Below, one piece after another: positions 1 to 8,424 of a DNA stretch of 64,000 nt (position 1 is the first letter of the stretch; the number at the start of each line of letters is the position of its first letter). The position numbers and the translations under genes are program-made. The stretch is from Ensifer sesbaniae (GTDB taxonomy: Bacteria > Pseudomonadota > Alphaproteobacteria > Rhizobiales > Rhizobiaceae), in contig NZ_JABEKU010000002.1 in assembly GCF_013283665.1 (NCBI RefSeq), positions 370,863-434,862 of the forward strand, in the 5' to 3' direction. The notes beneath the pieces were generated by a model that saw only the letters and a list, made by a program, of their open reading frames with translations, did not search any database and was not told the DNA's origin.

Positions 1-130
1 GTTCTTGGCAGCCGACATCGCTCCCGCAGCATGTGCGAGCTCGTTGCCGGACAATGCTTCCGACCGATTGAAGGGTTTTCTCCAGCCGTTTCTGGCCTTT
101 GTTTCTCCTACCTACATGCGATCGGCGTTT

Positions 131-168
131 GTGGCAATATGTGTTTTTAGTGGCATTATGTGTTTTTG
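131..168. repeat. Tandem 19-bp direct repeat upstream of the deoR-type gene
   Basis: Two copies of GTGGCA(A/T)TATGTGTTTTT start at 131 and 150, exactly 19 bp apart and differing at one base. A third partial copy, GTGGCAATAC, starts at 191. The block is AT-rich against a GC-rich background and lies about 75-110 bp upstream of the regulator start at 242. DeoR-family proteins often bind repeated sites near their own promoters, so an autoregulatory operator is a reasonable inference. Nothing else is recognisable in 1-241. Confidence 0.5.
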
Positions 169-241
169 TGCGACAACCTGCATGGCGCTTGTGGCAATAC
201 GAGGCATCGCGTATCTAGCTTGCGCAAAGGGAGATGGGACG

Positions 242-1030
242 ATGTGGCAAGAAGAGCGCCAACAGAAAATCCGTTCACTGCTTGCGGCCTACGGCCAGGT
301 GTCGATCGATCGCATCGTCGAGGATTTCGGCGTGTCGCGCGAAACGATCCGCCGTGACTTCATGGAAATGGAACTGGCCGGGGAGTTGCGCAGGGTGCGC
401 GGCGGGGCTGTACCTGTTGCGCGCGAGGACACGACCTTTGGCGTCCGCATAACCCAGCGGCTCCAGGAGAAACGGGCAATTTGCGCGGCGGCGTTGAGCT
501 TCCTCGAAAGCGGCCTGACGGTCTTCATGGATGCCGGCTCGACAAGCTCGACGATGGCCGAGGCGCTTGCCGGGCCGACCGGGCTTACCAATCTCACCAT
601 CCTCACCAATTCCATTGACGTCGCAAGCCAACTGACCGAGCGGTCAGGCGAACTTTCACGTGGCACGCGCGTCATCCTGCTTGCCGGCAACGTGAAGCAG
701 GATCCGTTGGAAACCTACGGCGAGGCGACGATCAACGACATCCAAAGGTATCGGGCGGATGTCGCACTGCTCGCCCCTTGGGGCGTCGATGCCACGATGG
801 GCGCGATGAACTACTTCCTGCATGGCGCGGAGATTGCGCGTGCGATGGTCCGCAACGCCGGCCGGACGATCATCCTTGCCGACCACTCCAAGATCGGGGT
901 GGTCAGCCGTTCGGTCTTCTGCGAGACGCGCGAGATGGCCCACCTCATCACCGACGCAAAAGCGCGGCAAAAGGCTGGTTTCGAGGCACTTTGGACCGCA
1001 GTGCCCGGCCTTATCGTTGCAGGCGAGTAA
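242..1030 (+). CDS. DeoR/GlpR-family transcriptional regulator
   Basis: This is a 262-residue DNA-binding regulator of the sugar-responsive DeoR class. Residues 1-60 form the winged helix-turn-helix (QEERQQKIRSLL, then VSIDRIVEDFGVSRETIRRDF and RRVRGGA). The rest is the DeoRC effector fold, with the typical FMDAGSTSSTMAEAL and ILADHSKIGV segments that usually sense a sugar phosphate. I chose ATG 242 because AAGGGAG lies just upstream and the HTH begins immediately; the open frame extends to position 5 but that part looks non-coding. No sugar transporter or kinase gene is adjacent, so the regulated pathway is unknown. Tandem repeats upstream may be its operator. Confidence 0.88.
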   Translation: MWQEERQQKIRSLLAAYGQVSIDRIVEDFGVSRETIRRDFMEMELAGELRRVRGGAVPVAREDTTFGVRITQRLQEKRAICAAALSFLESGLTVFMDAGSTSSTMAEALAGPTGLTNLTILTNSIDVASQLTERSGELSRGTRVILLAGNVKQDPLETYGEATINDIQRYRADVALLAPWGVDATMGAMNYFLHGAEIARAMVRNAGRTIILADHSKIGVVSRSVFCETREMAHLITDAKARQKAGFEALWTAVPGLIVAGE

Positions 1031-1325
1031 TTCGCCTTGAACGTGGGTTTTCGCCGAGCCGGCTAGGTGGCGAAAAACTGATGTAGCTTTCGTACATTTC
1101 GAACATCGAGATTGCCAAGAAGGCCGGCGCACGTATAGTTTCCATCTTCCCTGGCGGCTTCGTCGTCGCCTCCCTCGCCGATGGAAACATCAATCTCAAC
1201 GCCTGCCACGCGCCGACCCATCCCTCATCATGCCGACGCCCCCGATGTCTGTGATGCTCGACGTGCTCTTTGTCCTGCTCGCACGCAAATGCGAGGCAGA
1301 CGCTTCATGAAACCGATGCTAGGAT
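1031..1325. other. Intergenic region with no confident gene
   Basis: No complete gene is visible. A plus-strand frame at 1102-1254 reads NIEIAKKAGARIVSIFPGG before running into low-information sequence. It could be debris of a sugar-metabolism gene once paired with the DeoR regulator, but it is too short to assign. Confidence 0.35.
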
Positions 1326-1331
1326 ATGGAC

Positions 1332-1916
1332 ATGGAAACGATCCTTTCTCCAATGCTGACCGTTTGCGGTATCGAGGAACTACCGGGTCAGAGCAGCCGA
1401 AACGTGACCCATGTTCTGTCGATCGTCGACCCGGAACTCCCGGAGCTGGAAGCTTTCGACGCCTACGGTGAGCATTACCGCACGATCTTGCGCTTCCACG
1501 ATATCATTGAGGCGGCGCCAAACCGGGTGATGCCTCGCCCGGACCATGTGGAAGCCATCCTTCGCTTCGGTACAGATTTCCTGATGCGTGAAGATCGGGA
1601 AGCCGCCAGCCATGTGCTGGTTCATTGCCACATGGGCGTATCACGCTCGACGGCAGCCATGCTGACCCTGATGGCGCAGGCAAATCCGGAGGAGTCCGGT
1701 GAAAAGCTCTTTGCCCGCCTCGCCGCAATCCGCCCCCAGGCCTGGCCGAACTCCCAGATGATCGTCTTTGCCGATGAACTGCTCGGGCGCGCGGGCGAGC
1801 TCACCACTGCACTCGGCCGCCATTACGGCCGCCAGATCAAGAGCCGCCCGGAGTTCAGCGATTGGATGACGTCCCTCGGCCGTCAGGCCGAACTGCAGAT
1901 GGCCATCCACGACTGA
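1332..1916 (+). CDS. Tyrosine/dual-specificity phosphatase-like protein
   Basis: This is a protein of about 194 residues carrying the signature of cysteine-dependent phosphatases, HCHMGVSRS (Cys 99 as nucleophile, Arg 105 in the P-loop). It is followed by STAAMLTLMAQ and a helical C-terminus, consistent with a cytoplasmic protein-tyrosine or dual-specificity phosphatase. The substrate is unknown. ATG 1332 is preferred because AGGA lies 7 nt upstream; an in-frame ATG at 1326 would add two residues. The gene converges with the ectoine operon, with a hairpin between them. There is no signal peptide and no linked kinase. The family assignment rests on the active-site motif. Confidence 0.8.
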   Translation: METILSPMLTVCGIEELPGQSSRNVTHVLSIVDPELPELEAFDAYGEHYRTILRFHDIIEAAPNRVMPRPDHVEAILRFGTDFLMREDREAASHVLVHCHMGVSRSTAAMLTLMAQANPEESGEKLFARLAAIRPQAWPNSQMIVFADELLGRAGELTTALGRHYGRQIKSRPEFSDWMTSLGRQAELQMAIHD

Positions 1917-1965
1917 CGGCTGAAGGCGCACCCCTCGTCCGGCATCACCCGCAAGGGCAGCTAAC

Positions 1966-1993
1966 GCGGACCCGCTTCCGTCGACGGGTCCGC
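1966..1993. terminator. Bidirectional hairpin between convergent genes
   Basis: A perfect 9-bp inverted repeat, GCGGACCCG and CGGGTCCGC, surrounds a 10-nt loop. It lies between the phosphatase gene and the end of eutE. There is no clear T tract, so efficiency is uncertain. Confidence 0.55.
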
Positions 1994-2036
1994 CGATGGA
2001 CGGCACCTGCAAGGACCAGTAGGTGCGCTTCCGTCC

Positions 2037-3041
2037 TCATGTCTCGACGGCAAGCACGCTGACGCAATCGCCGGCCTTGACGAGCCCGGGGAAGTGACGG
2101 GCCGCGAGGATGCCATCCATCTTCGCCTCGACGTCCAGTGGTCGAACGCCCGTGCGGCCGATGGGATAGATACGGGCGACAACCTCCCCCTTCTTCACCT
2201 GATTGCCGAGATCGAAGAGCGGTTCGATGAGGCCGGCGTCCTCGGCGAAGGAAAAGCAGTTTTCATCCGGCATGTCGAGCCAGGTGGTCGTTGCACTTTC
2301 AACAGCCCCCTTGAGGATACCGGCCGCCCTCAACACGTTCGAAACGCCTGTCTTGGCGATGCGAGCGCTTTTGGCCGTGGCCGTCCCCCCTCCGCCAAGC
2401 TCTGTGGTGACGAAGATCTTGCCCATCTCCTCCGCTGCCGTGTCGTACATGCCGACGGCGTCGATCTCCAGCATCTTCATCGACCACGGGGCGCCGAAGG
2501 CGCTGACGAGGTCGAAGGCTTTTGCCTCTTGCGCCTTGTCGGGCAGGATATGGGCGGCGCAGAAGGGCAGGAAATCGAGCGTCTTGCCGCCCGAATGGAA
2601 GTCGAGCACGATGTCGGCGAGCGGCAGCAGGGTGCGCTGGAAATAGTCGGCAATCTTCTGGGTGACTGTGCCGTCCGGCGCACCCGGAAAGCTGCGGTTC
2701 ATATTGCCCTTGTCGATCGGCGAGGTGCGCGTGCCGGCGAGAAAGGCCGGATAGTTCATCGCCGGCACGATGATGACCCGGCCTGTCACGTCCTCGGCCT
2801 TCAATGTGCGGGCGAGATCGAAAAGCGCGATCGGCCCCTCATATTCGTCGCCATGGTTGCCGCCGGTGAGAAGGGCCGATGGGCCCTCCCCATTCTTGAC
2901 GACCGTGACCGGAATCATCACCGAGCCCCAAGCGGAATCGTCGCGACTGTACGGCAGACGCAGAAAACCGTGCTGTACGCCTTCGGCCACAAAATCGACC
3001 GTGGAGCTGATCGGCGAAGGACGAAATATGAGGTCCCGCAT
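2037..3041 (-). CDS. eutE: N-acetyl-L-2,4-diaminobutyrate deacetylase (EutE/DoeB)
   Basis: The 334-residue protein belongs to the succinylglutamate desuccinylase/aspartoacylase zinc amidohydrolase family. GGNHGDE supplies the presumed zinc ligands His63 and Glu66, DFHSGG the third (His149), and NRSFPG a substrate-binding arginine. In ectoine catabolism this enzyme removes the acetyl group from N-alpha-acetyl-diaminobutyrate made by EutD, giving L-2,4-diaminobutyrate. It starts 3 nt after the eutD stop codon and is the last gene of the ehuABCD-eutABCDE operon. The assignment follows from family plus the fully conserved operon context; the sequence alone would give only the desuccinylase/aspartoacylase family. 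Confidence 0.93.
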   Translation of the reverse strand: MRDLIFRPSPISSTVDFVAEGVQHGFLRLPYSRDDSAWGSVMIPVTVVKNGEGPSALLTGGNHGDEYEGPIALFDLARTLKAEDVTGRVIIVPAMNYPAFLAGTRTSPIDKGNMNRSFPGAPDGTVTQKIADYFQRTLLPLADIVLDFHSGGKTLDFLPFCAAHILPDKAQEAKAFDLVSAFGAPWSMKMLEIDAVGMYDTAAEEMGKIFVTTELGGGGTATAKSARIAKTGVSNVLRAAGILKGAVESATTTWLDMPDENCFSFAEDAGLIEPLFDLGNQVKKGEVVARIYPIGRTGVRPLDVEAKMDGILAARHFPGLVKAGDCVSVLAVET

Positions 3042-3044
3042 GGC

Positions 3045-4226
3045 TCAATCCTTCACGAGAAGCTTGCGCGGCACATTGGCGAGGCACTCGACGCCGGTCC
3101 CGGTAATCAAGATGCTTTCCGTCGTCTCGAAACCCATGTCCTCGAGCCAGAGCCCCGTCATGAAGTGGAAGGTCATGCCCGGCTTCAGTTCGCTCCGGTC
3201 GCCGGGACGCAGGCTCATCGTGCGCTCGCCCCAGTCCGGCGGATAGGAAACGCCGATACCGTAGCCCGTGCGGTTATCCTTCACGATGCCGTATTTCTTG
3301 AGCACGGCGAAGAAGGCGTTGGCGATATCCTCGCAGGTATTGCCGGGCCGCGCCTTCTCGAGGCCCGCTTCCATGCCTTCGAGCGTTGCCTTTTCGGCGT
3401 CGAGGAAAGCTTGTGTCGGCTTGCCGAGGAAGACGGTGCGTGAGAGCGGCACATGGTAACGGTGGTAGCAGCCGGCGATCTCGAAGAAGGTGCCCTCGCC
3501 GGATTTCATCGGTCGATCATCCCAGGTCAGGTGCGGCGCGGAGGCCTCTACGCCCGAGGGCAAGAGCGGCACGATCGCCGGATAGTCGCCGCCGATGCCG
3601 TCCACGCCACGCGTCCCGGCATCGTAGATTTCCGCGACGAGGTCGCACTTGCGCATGCCGACCTCGATCTTGTCGAAGATGCGCTCATGCATTTTCTCGA
3701 CGATCTTCGCGGCATTGCGCATGTAGCGGATTTCCGCCTCGCTCTTGACCGCGCGCTGCCAGTTGACAAGCGCGGTCGCGTCGACGAAGCGGGCATTCGG
3801 CAGGTGTTTCGTGAGCGAGGCGAAGGCGGCGGCGGAAAACCAGTAATTGTCCATCTCCACGCCGATCGTCAGCTTGTCGAGGCCACGCTCGGCGAGTTTG
3901 GCCGAGAGATAGTCCATCGGATGGCGCTCGGTGGACTGCACGTAGTGGTCCGGATAACCGATGATGTTCTCGTGTTTCAGATAGGCGGTGAATTTGGCGC
4001 CGTTGGCATCCTGCCCGCGGCCGTACCAGATCGGTTCGCCCGTCGGCGGAACGACGACGCATTGGTGCACGTAGAAGGACCAGCCGTCATAGCCGGTCAG
4101 CCAGTTCATGTTCGACGGATCGCTGACGATCAAGACGTCGATACCCTTGGCTTCCATGGCAATGCGCGTTTTTTGAAGACGCGCTTCATACTCCGGAAGT
4201 GAGAACTTCAGGTTCGCTTGTTTCAT
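3045..4226 (-). CDS. eutD: Ectoine hydrolase (EutD/DoeA), M24 peptidase fold
   Basis: The 393-residue protein has an N-terminal creatinase-type domain (residues 1 to about 150) and a C-terminal pita-bread M24 domain, as in Xaa-Pro dipeptidase and creatinase. DoeA-type enzymes hydrolytically open the ectoine ring to N-acetyl-diaminobutyrate. Visible M24-like segments include PHLTWDDRP, HRYHVPLSRTV and the C-terminal HFMTGLWLEDMGFETTES. ATG 4226 (MKQANLKFSL) is chosen; the open frame runs 49 codons further upstream without domain content and would cover the gap to eutC. The 34-nt gap to eutC contains GAGGAAAAACCG before the start codon, and eutE follows after 3 nt. EutD and EutE act as a pair. 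Confidence 0.93.
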   Translation of the reverse strand: MKQANLKFSLPEYEARLQKTRIAMEAKGIDVLIVSDPSNMNWLTGYDGWSFYVHQCVVVPPTGEPIWYGRGQDANGAKFTAYLKHENIIGYPDHYVQSTERHPMDYLSAKLAERGLDKLTIGVEMDNYWFSAAAFASLTKHLPNARFVDATALVNWQRAVKSEAEIRYMRNAAKIVEKMHERIFDKIEVGMRKCDLVAEIYDAGTRGVDGIGGDYPAIVPLLPSGVEASAPHLTWDDRPMKSGEGTFFEIAGCYHRYHVPLSRTVFLGKPTQAFLDAEKATLEGMEAGLEKARPGNTCEDIANAFFAVLKKYGIVKDNRTGYGIGVSYPPDWGERTMSLRPGDRSELKPGMTFHFMTGLWLEDMGFETTESILITGTGVECLANVPRKLLVKD

Positions 4227-4260
4227 CGGTTTTTCCTCTATACCCGGCGAAAAGCCGGTC

Positions 4261-5253
4261 TCAACTCTCGAAGATCGTGCCGGCGCCCGCCGTTGCCGCG
4301 CGGGCGGCAGCAAGTGTTGCGATGGCCGTATCCTGAATGCCCGTGCCGGTAAGGTCCGCCACGGTGATCTCATCGGGGCCGCTGCGGCCCGGCTTACGCC
4401 CGGCGATGATCTCGCCGAGTTCGGGGAAGATCGCGCTGTCCTTCACAAGGCCCGCCTCTATGGCATGATGCAGTTCGCCGAGCTTGCGCGTCTGCTTGAG
4501 GCTATCGGCGACATAGAGGCCGGCGCCGGCAATCACGGCGGGCTCGATCTCATTTTTGTGCTCAGCATCCGAACCCATGGCCGTGACATGCTGGCCAGGC
4601 TGGAGCCATTCGGCCTTGAGCACCGGTGTTTCCGAAGGGGTCGTGGTAACGACGATGTCGGCGCCATCGACCGCTGCCCTGCCATCGACTACTGTGCGAA
4701 CGGGAAAACCGAGGCTCCTCGCCAGCTCCGTTGCCGCGGCTTCGGCCTTTGCTGCGTCCCTCGCCCAGATGCGGGCTTCGCGGATCGGCCGCACCAGCCG
4801 TAAGGCTTCGAGCTGAAGCCTGGCCTGCATGCCGGCGCCGAAGATGGCAGCAACCGCGGCATCCGGGCGCGCGAGATGCCGAGCCGCGACCGCGCCGGCG
4901 GCCGCGGTGCGCACATCCGTCAGATAGCCATTGTCGAGCAGCACGGCCTGTACCAGGCCGGTCTTCGTCGAAAGCAGCACCATCAGGCCGTTGGTGCTCG
5001 GCAGGCCGATCTTCGGATTGTCGAAGAAGCCGGGGCTGATCTTGATGGCAAAACCGTCGAGGCCCGGCACATAGGCGGTCTTCACATCCACTTCGCCGCG
5101 CGCTTCGGGCATGTCGAGCCTGAGGATCGGCGGCATGGCGACTGCCTTGGTGGCGAGCGCGTGGAACGCTTCCTCCACACAGGCAATGGCTTCAAGATCG
5201 AGCGGGACGATGCGCCGGAGTTCCGCCTCGGTGAGAATTTTCATCGTCGTCAT
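4261..5253 (-). CDS. eutC: Ornithine cyclodeaminase/mu-crystallin family protein (EutC)
   Basis: This 330-residue Rossmann-fold protein of the ornithine cyclodeaminase/alanine dehydrogenase family has the nucleotide-binding loop GAGMQARLQLEAL and the family segment KISPGFFDNPKIGLPSTNG. In ectoine clusters EutABC are thought to convert 5-hydroxyectoine into ectoine. The start at 5253 (MTTMKILTEAEL) overlaps the eutB stop in an ATGA arrangement, so translation is likely coupled. A second in-frame ATG at 5244 is possible. The exact reaction catalysed by this family member is inferred from operon context and not readable from the sequence. Confidence 0.9.
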   Translation of the reverse strand: MTTMKILTEAELRRIVPLDLEAIACVEEAFHALATKAVAMPPILRLDMPEARGEVDVKTAYVPGLDGFAIKISPGFFDNPKIGLPSTNGLMVLLSTKTGLVQAVLLDNGYLTDVRTAAAGAVAARHLARPDAAVAAIFGAGMQARLQLEALRLVRPIREARIWARDAAKAEAAATELARSLGFPVRTVVDGRAAVDGADIVVTTTPSETPVLKAEWLQPGQHVTAMGSDAEHKNEIEPAVIAGAGLYVADSLKQTRKLGELHHAIEAGLVKDSAIFPELGEIIAGRKPGRSGPDEITVADLTGTGIQDTAIATLAAARAATAGAGTIFES

Positions 5254-6251
5254 GCCGCTGTCTCCTGCAACGCATCGGCACTCCCATTGATGACCCGCCG
5301 GTGCAGGTCCATGTCCACATTGCGACCGGAGAGGATCACCGCCACCGGCCCGTCCAGTCGGCCGAGCCGGTCGGAAAGCAGCGCCGCGATGCCGACGGCC
5401 CCGGCCCCCTCGATCACCTCGCGCTCCTCGGCATAGGCATGCCGCATGCCGGCCGCGATCTCGTCTTCCGAAAGCAGGATCACCCCTTCCAGCAGAGCGC
5501 GGCACATCTTAAAGGTCACGGCATTGTCAAGGCCGATGCCGCCGCCCAGCGAATCGGCAAGGCTTGCCACTTCCTCGACCTGCACCGGCCGCCTGGCATC
5601 GAGGCTGGCCTTCATCGCCGCGCCGCGCTCCATGGTGAGACCGATGACGCGGGTTTTCGGCAAACGCCCTTTCACCGCCGCAGCAACACCGGCCGCAAGC
5701 CCACCGCCGGAAAGCGGCACAAGAACCGTTGCCACATCCGGCATTGCCTCAACGATCTCCAGGCCGAGCGTGCCCTGCCCCGCCACGACGGCTCGATCGT
5801 CGAAGGGCGGCACCATGACGAGGCCGTCTTCGGCCACCAGCCGGTCGACCTCGACCTGCGCCTCGTCCTGCGATTTGCCGACGATGCGGACATTCGCGCC
5901 AAGCCGGCGGATTTCCGAAACCTTGTTGTCAGGCACGAGCCGCGACATGCAGATCGTCGCGACCGCGCCTTCCGACTTGGCGGCATGGGCAAGCGCCCGG
6001 CCGTGATTGCCTGTCGAAGCGGCGACGACGCCCCTCGCCCGCTCTTCCGGCGTCAGCGAAAGCACCGCGTTCGTCGCGCCGCGCAGCTTGAAACTACCCG
6101 TCGTCTGATGGTGTTCGAGCTTGAGGCCGACAGGCACGCCACAGCGTTCGGAAAGCGAAGAGGAAGGCACGAAGGGCGTATGCAGAACCCGGCCCTTGAT
6201 ACGCCGGGTCGCCTGTTCGATATCCGCCAATGTCACGGGAAGGTTCGACAT
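5250..6251 (-). CDS. eutB: Threonine dehydratase-like PLP enzyme (EutB)
   Basis: This is a 333-residue fold-type II PLP enzyme related to threonine/serine dehydratases. The cofactor lysine is Lys55 in TGSFKLRGA, and a glycine-rich phosphate-binding loop reads PLSGGGLAAGVA. It belongs to the EutABC set associated with removing the 5-hydroxyl group of hydroxyectoine. It begins 3 nt after the eutA stop and overlaps eutC by 4 nt, so the three genes are tightly coupled. It lacks the C-terminal ACT regulatory domain of biosynthetic IlvA, which fits a catabolic role. Confidence 0.92.
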   Translation of the reverse strand: MSNLPVTLADIEQATRRIKGRVLHTPFVPSSSLSERCGVPVGLKLEHHQTTGSFKLRGATNAVLSLTPEERARGVVAASTGNHGRALAHAAKSEGAVATICMSRLVPDNKVSEIRRLGANVRIVGKSQDEAQVEVDRLVAEDGLVMVPPFDDRAVVAGQGTLGLEIVEAMPDVATVLVPLSGGGLAAGVAAAVKGRLPKTRVIGLTMERGAAMKASLDARRPVQVEEVASLADSLGGGIGLDNAVTFKMCRALLEGVILLSEDEIAAGMRHAYAEEREVIEGAGAVGIAALLSDRLGRLDGPVAVILSGRNVDMDLHRRVINGSADALQETAA

Positions 6252-6254
6252 GGG

Positions 6255-7031
6255 TCACCGGTCCGAATAGGCAAGCGTCATCAGGCGGCCGCGCTCCGGT
6301 CGCACCGTCTCGTCGCCGCAAAGGCGCAGGCAGGCCCAGGCGGTGGCAAGGTTGCTGGTGACGACCGGCTTGCCGATCGCAGCCTCGATTTCGGCTGCCA
6401 CCCCCGCCGCGCGAACCGCCGTGCAGGAGATGAAGAGTGCGTCGCTATCGGGCGCAGTCGCTTCCTTCGCGAAGGCAACGATTTCCTCCGGGGAAATGCG
6501 TGCCATCTCCCGATCGTCGGTGAGGCCAAGGCAGGTGAAGCGGGCGAGGTCGAAGCCGAGTGCCAGGAAGTAATCGGCCATCGGCTTGCTGGTTTCGATC
6601 GTGTAGGGCGTCAGCACCGCAATCCGCTTCGCGCCGAAGGCCCTGAGGCCCGAGGCAGCAGCAGCCGTCGGCGTGACGACGGCGGCGGTGGGCTTGGCGG
6701 CCCGGATGGCCGCCCGCACCTCCGCGTCGCCTATGACGACGGAGGCGGAGGTGCAGGAATACATGACGACGTCGAGAGGTTCGTCCGGCAGGATCAACGC
6801 AGCCGCCGATGTCAGCGAGGGCTGCATGGCGCGGAGGTTTGCCGGCGTCACCGGGTTGGCGTAGGGGATGCGGGTCGCGTAGACGCCGATCCGCTCGTTC
6901 GCCACCATCCGCTGGAAGTCCACTTCCGTCGTGTGGTCGGTCGCAAGGGCGATCAGGCCGACGCGTTTGTCGAGCGGGCGATCGTCCAATTTCGGCGCTC
7001 GCGCGGCGAGCTTAAGGTCGAGCGTCTGCAT
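6255..7031 (-). CDS. eutA: Asp/Glu racemase/arylmalonate decarboxylase-like protein (EutA)
   Basis: This 258-residue protein belongs to the Asp/Glu/hydantoin racemase superfamily. Two cysteines lie in the expected catalytic motifs, Cys93 in YSCTSAS and Cys203 in ISCTAVRA. EutA acts with EutB and EutC in 5-hydroxyectoine use; its precise step has not been settled as far as I know. ATG 7031 is chosen because it overlaps the ehuD stop by one base (TGATG). The longer open frame upstream is antisense-like sequence inside ehuD. Confidence 0.9.
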   Translation of the reverse strand: MQTLDLKLAARAPKLDDRPLDKRVGLIALATDHTTEVDFQRMVANERIGVYATRIPYANPVTPANLRAMQPSLTSAAALILPDEPLDVVMYSCTSASVVIGDAEVRAAIRAAKPTAAVVTPTAAAASGLRAFGAKRIAVLTPYTIETSKPMADYFLALGFDLARFTCLGLTDDREMARISPEEIVAFAKEATAPDSDALFISCTAVRAAGVAAEIEAAIGKPVVTSNLATAWACLRLCGDETVRPERGRLMTLAYSDR

Positions 7032-7693
7032 CAGTGTTCCTCCACCCGGGCGTAACGGTCCTCCAGCCAGCGCAGGAAGACGACGGAGATCAGGCTCATA
7101 ATCAGGAAAAACACACCGACCAGCGTCATCGGCTCGATATAGCGATAGCTGCTGTTGGCGACGCTTTTCGCCTGATTCATCAGTTCGAGCACGGTGATGG
7201 CCGAGAGCAACGGCGTCTCCTTGAACATGGCGATGAGATAGTTGGCGAGCGCCGGGATCATTGGCGGGATCGCCTGCGGCAGGATGACGTGGATCCAGGT
7301 CTGGCGTCCCGTGAGGTTCGTCGCCTTCGCCGCTTCCCATTGACCGCGCGGCACGTTCTCGATGCCGGCGCGGTAGACCTCCGCCGCATAGGTGCCGTAG
7401 TGCAGCCCGAGCCCGATGATGCCGGCGAGCAATGCCGGCAGCCGAATGCCGATGTCAGGCAGCACATAGAAGATGAAATAAAGCTGCACGAGCAGCGGCG
7501 TGCCGCGAATGAACTCCACGACGAAAGCCGTGGCGCGGGCGATCGGCTTTGGCGCAGTCATGCGCAGGATGGCAAAGACGAGGCCGATGGCGGCGGCGAG
7601 CGCCGCACCGAACACGGTGGCCAGAATGGTGATCTTCAGGCCCTCGATAAGGGTCGGCATGATTTCCCAGACGAAGTTCCAGTCCCATTCCAT
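7031..7693 (-). CDS. ehuD: Ectoine/hydroxyectoine ABC transporter permease EhuD
   Basis: This 220-residue inner-membrane permease belongs to the polar amino-acid (HisM/GlnP) family. About five membrane spans are visible, and the cytoplasmic EAA loop reads WEAAKATNLTGRQTWIHVILPQA. It pairs with EhuC to form the channel of the ectoine uptake system, with EhuB as binding protein and EhuA as ATPase. It starts 2 nt after ehuC stops and overlaps eutA by one base. Confidence 0.92.
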   Translation of the reverse strand: MEWDWNFVWEIMPTLIEGLKITILATVFGAALAAAIGLVFAILRMTAPKPIARATAFVVEFIRGTPLLVQLYFIFYVLPDIGIRLPALLAGIIGLGLHYGTYAAEVYRAGIENVPRGQWEAAKATNLTGRQTWIHVILPQAIPPMIPALANYLIAMFKETPLLSAITVLELMNQAKSVANSSYRYIEPMTLVGVFFLIMSLISVVFLRWLEDRYARVEEH

Positions 7694-7695
7694 CG

Positions 7696-8355
7696 TCAGG
7701 TCCTCACGCCATCGAGGCCGCGTGTAACCCGGCGTTCCAGCCAGCGCATGCCGTAGGAGATGGCAAGCGCCATCAGGAAGTAGAGCACGAGGATCGTTGC
7801 GAAAGGAACGAGCGTGCTGCCGGTCTGGGCGCGCACCACCTGCGCCTGGAAGGTCATGTCGGTCAGCGAAATCAGCGAGACGACGGCCGTGCCCTTCAAA
7901 AGTTCGATCGCATTGTTGCAGAAGGTCGGAAGCATCAGCGGCAGGGCCTGCGGAAGAATGACGTAACGCATCGACTGATAACGCGAGAGATTGAGGGCAA
8001 TGCAGGCTTCGCGCTGCTCACGGCCGATCGCCTTGACGGCGCCGCGTACGACTTCGGCCCCATAGGCACCGACATTCAGCCCCAGCGCCAGGACACCCGC
8101 TTGAAGCGGCGACAGCGTGACTCCGGCGAAAGGCAGGACGAAATAGACCCAGAAAAGCTGGACGAAGATCGAAGTACCGCGGAAAAATTCGATATAGGTG
8201 GTAGCGAGCGCGCGAACCGCCAGGAAGCGGCTGACGCGCCCGAGGCCGGCGACGAACGCCATGACGAGAGCGAGCACGGAGCCGAGCACGGTGAGCTCAA
8301 GCGTCACGAGCGCACCCTGCAGGATCAGTCCTATGTAACCGGGCCAATCGGTCAT
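7696..8355 (-). CDS. ehuC: Ectoine/hydroxyectoine ABC transporter permease EhuC
   Basis: This is a 219-residue permease of the same amino-acid ABC family, with hydrophobic spans throughout and the EAA loop REACIALNLSRYQSMRYVILPQA. ATG 8355 (MTDWPGYIGL) is selected because GGAAG lies 6 nt upstream; an upstream in-frame ATG at 8373 has no such site. A perfect hairpin precedes the gene, separating it from ehuB, and probably sets different transcript levels for binding protein and permease. Confidence 0.92.
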   Translation of the reverse strand: MTDWPGYIGLILQGALVTLELTVLGSVLALVMAFVAGLGRVSRFLAVRALATTYIEFFRGTSIFVQLFWVYFVLPFAGVTLSPLQAGVLALGLNVGAYGAEVVRGAVKAIGREQREACIALNLSRYQSMRYVILPQALPLMLPTFCNNAIELLKGTAVVSLISLTDMTFQAQVVRAQTGSTLVPFATILVLYFLMALAISYGMRWLERRVTRGLDGVRT

Positions 8356-8384
8356 CGTTCTTCCATATAGCAAGGAGATGGCTG

Positions 8385-8407
8385 CCTCTCCCCGAACTGG
8401 GGAGAGG
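8385..8407 (-). terminator. Intercistronic hairpin between ehuB and ehuC
   Basis: CCTCTCCCC and GGGGAGAGG form a perfect 9-bp stem with a 5-nt loop, 17 nt after ehuB. It has no U tract. Such hairpins after binding-protein genes commonly stabilise the upstream mRNA or partly terminate transcription, so that binding protein exceeds permease. Confidence 0.6.
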
Positions 8408-8424
8408 TCGGATTGCTGCGGCGC

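Noticed and set aside
1102-1254. Short frame reading EIAKKAGARIVSIFPGG
   Set aside because: It resembles a fragment of a sugar-binding or SIS-type protein but is too short and lacks a start; it is noted only in the intergenic entry.
2094-3443. 449-codon plus-strand open frame
   Set aside because: It is antisense to eutE and eutD, has low-complexity Arg/Gly/Asp-rich composition and no domain, and arises from GC-rich codon bias.
5301-7055. 584-codon plus-strand open frame
   Set aside because: It is antisense to eutB and eutA, which have clear motifs and start/stop coupling; no domain is seen in the antisense product.
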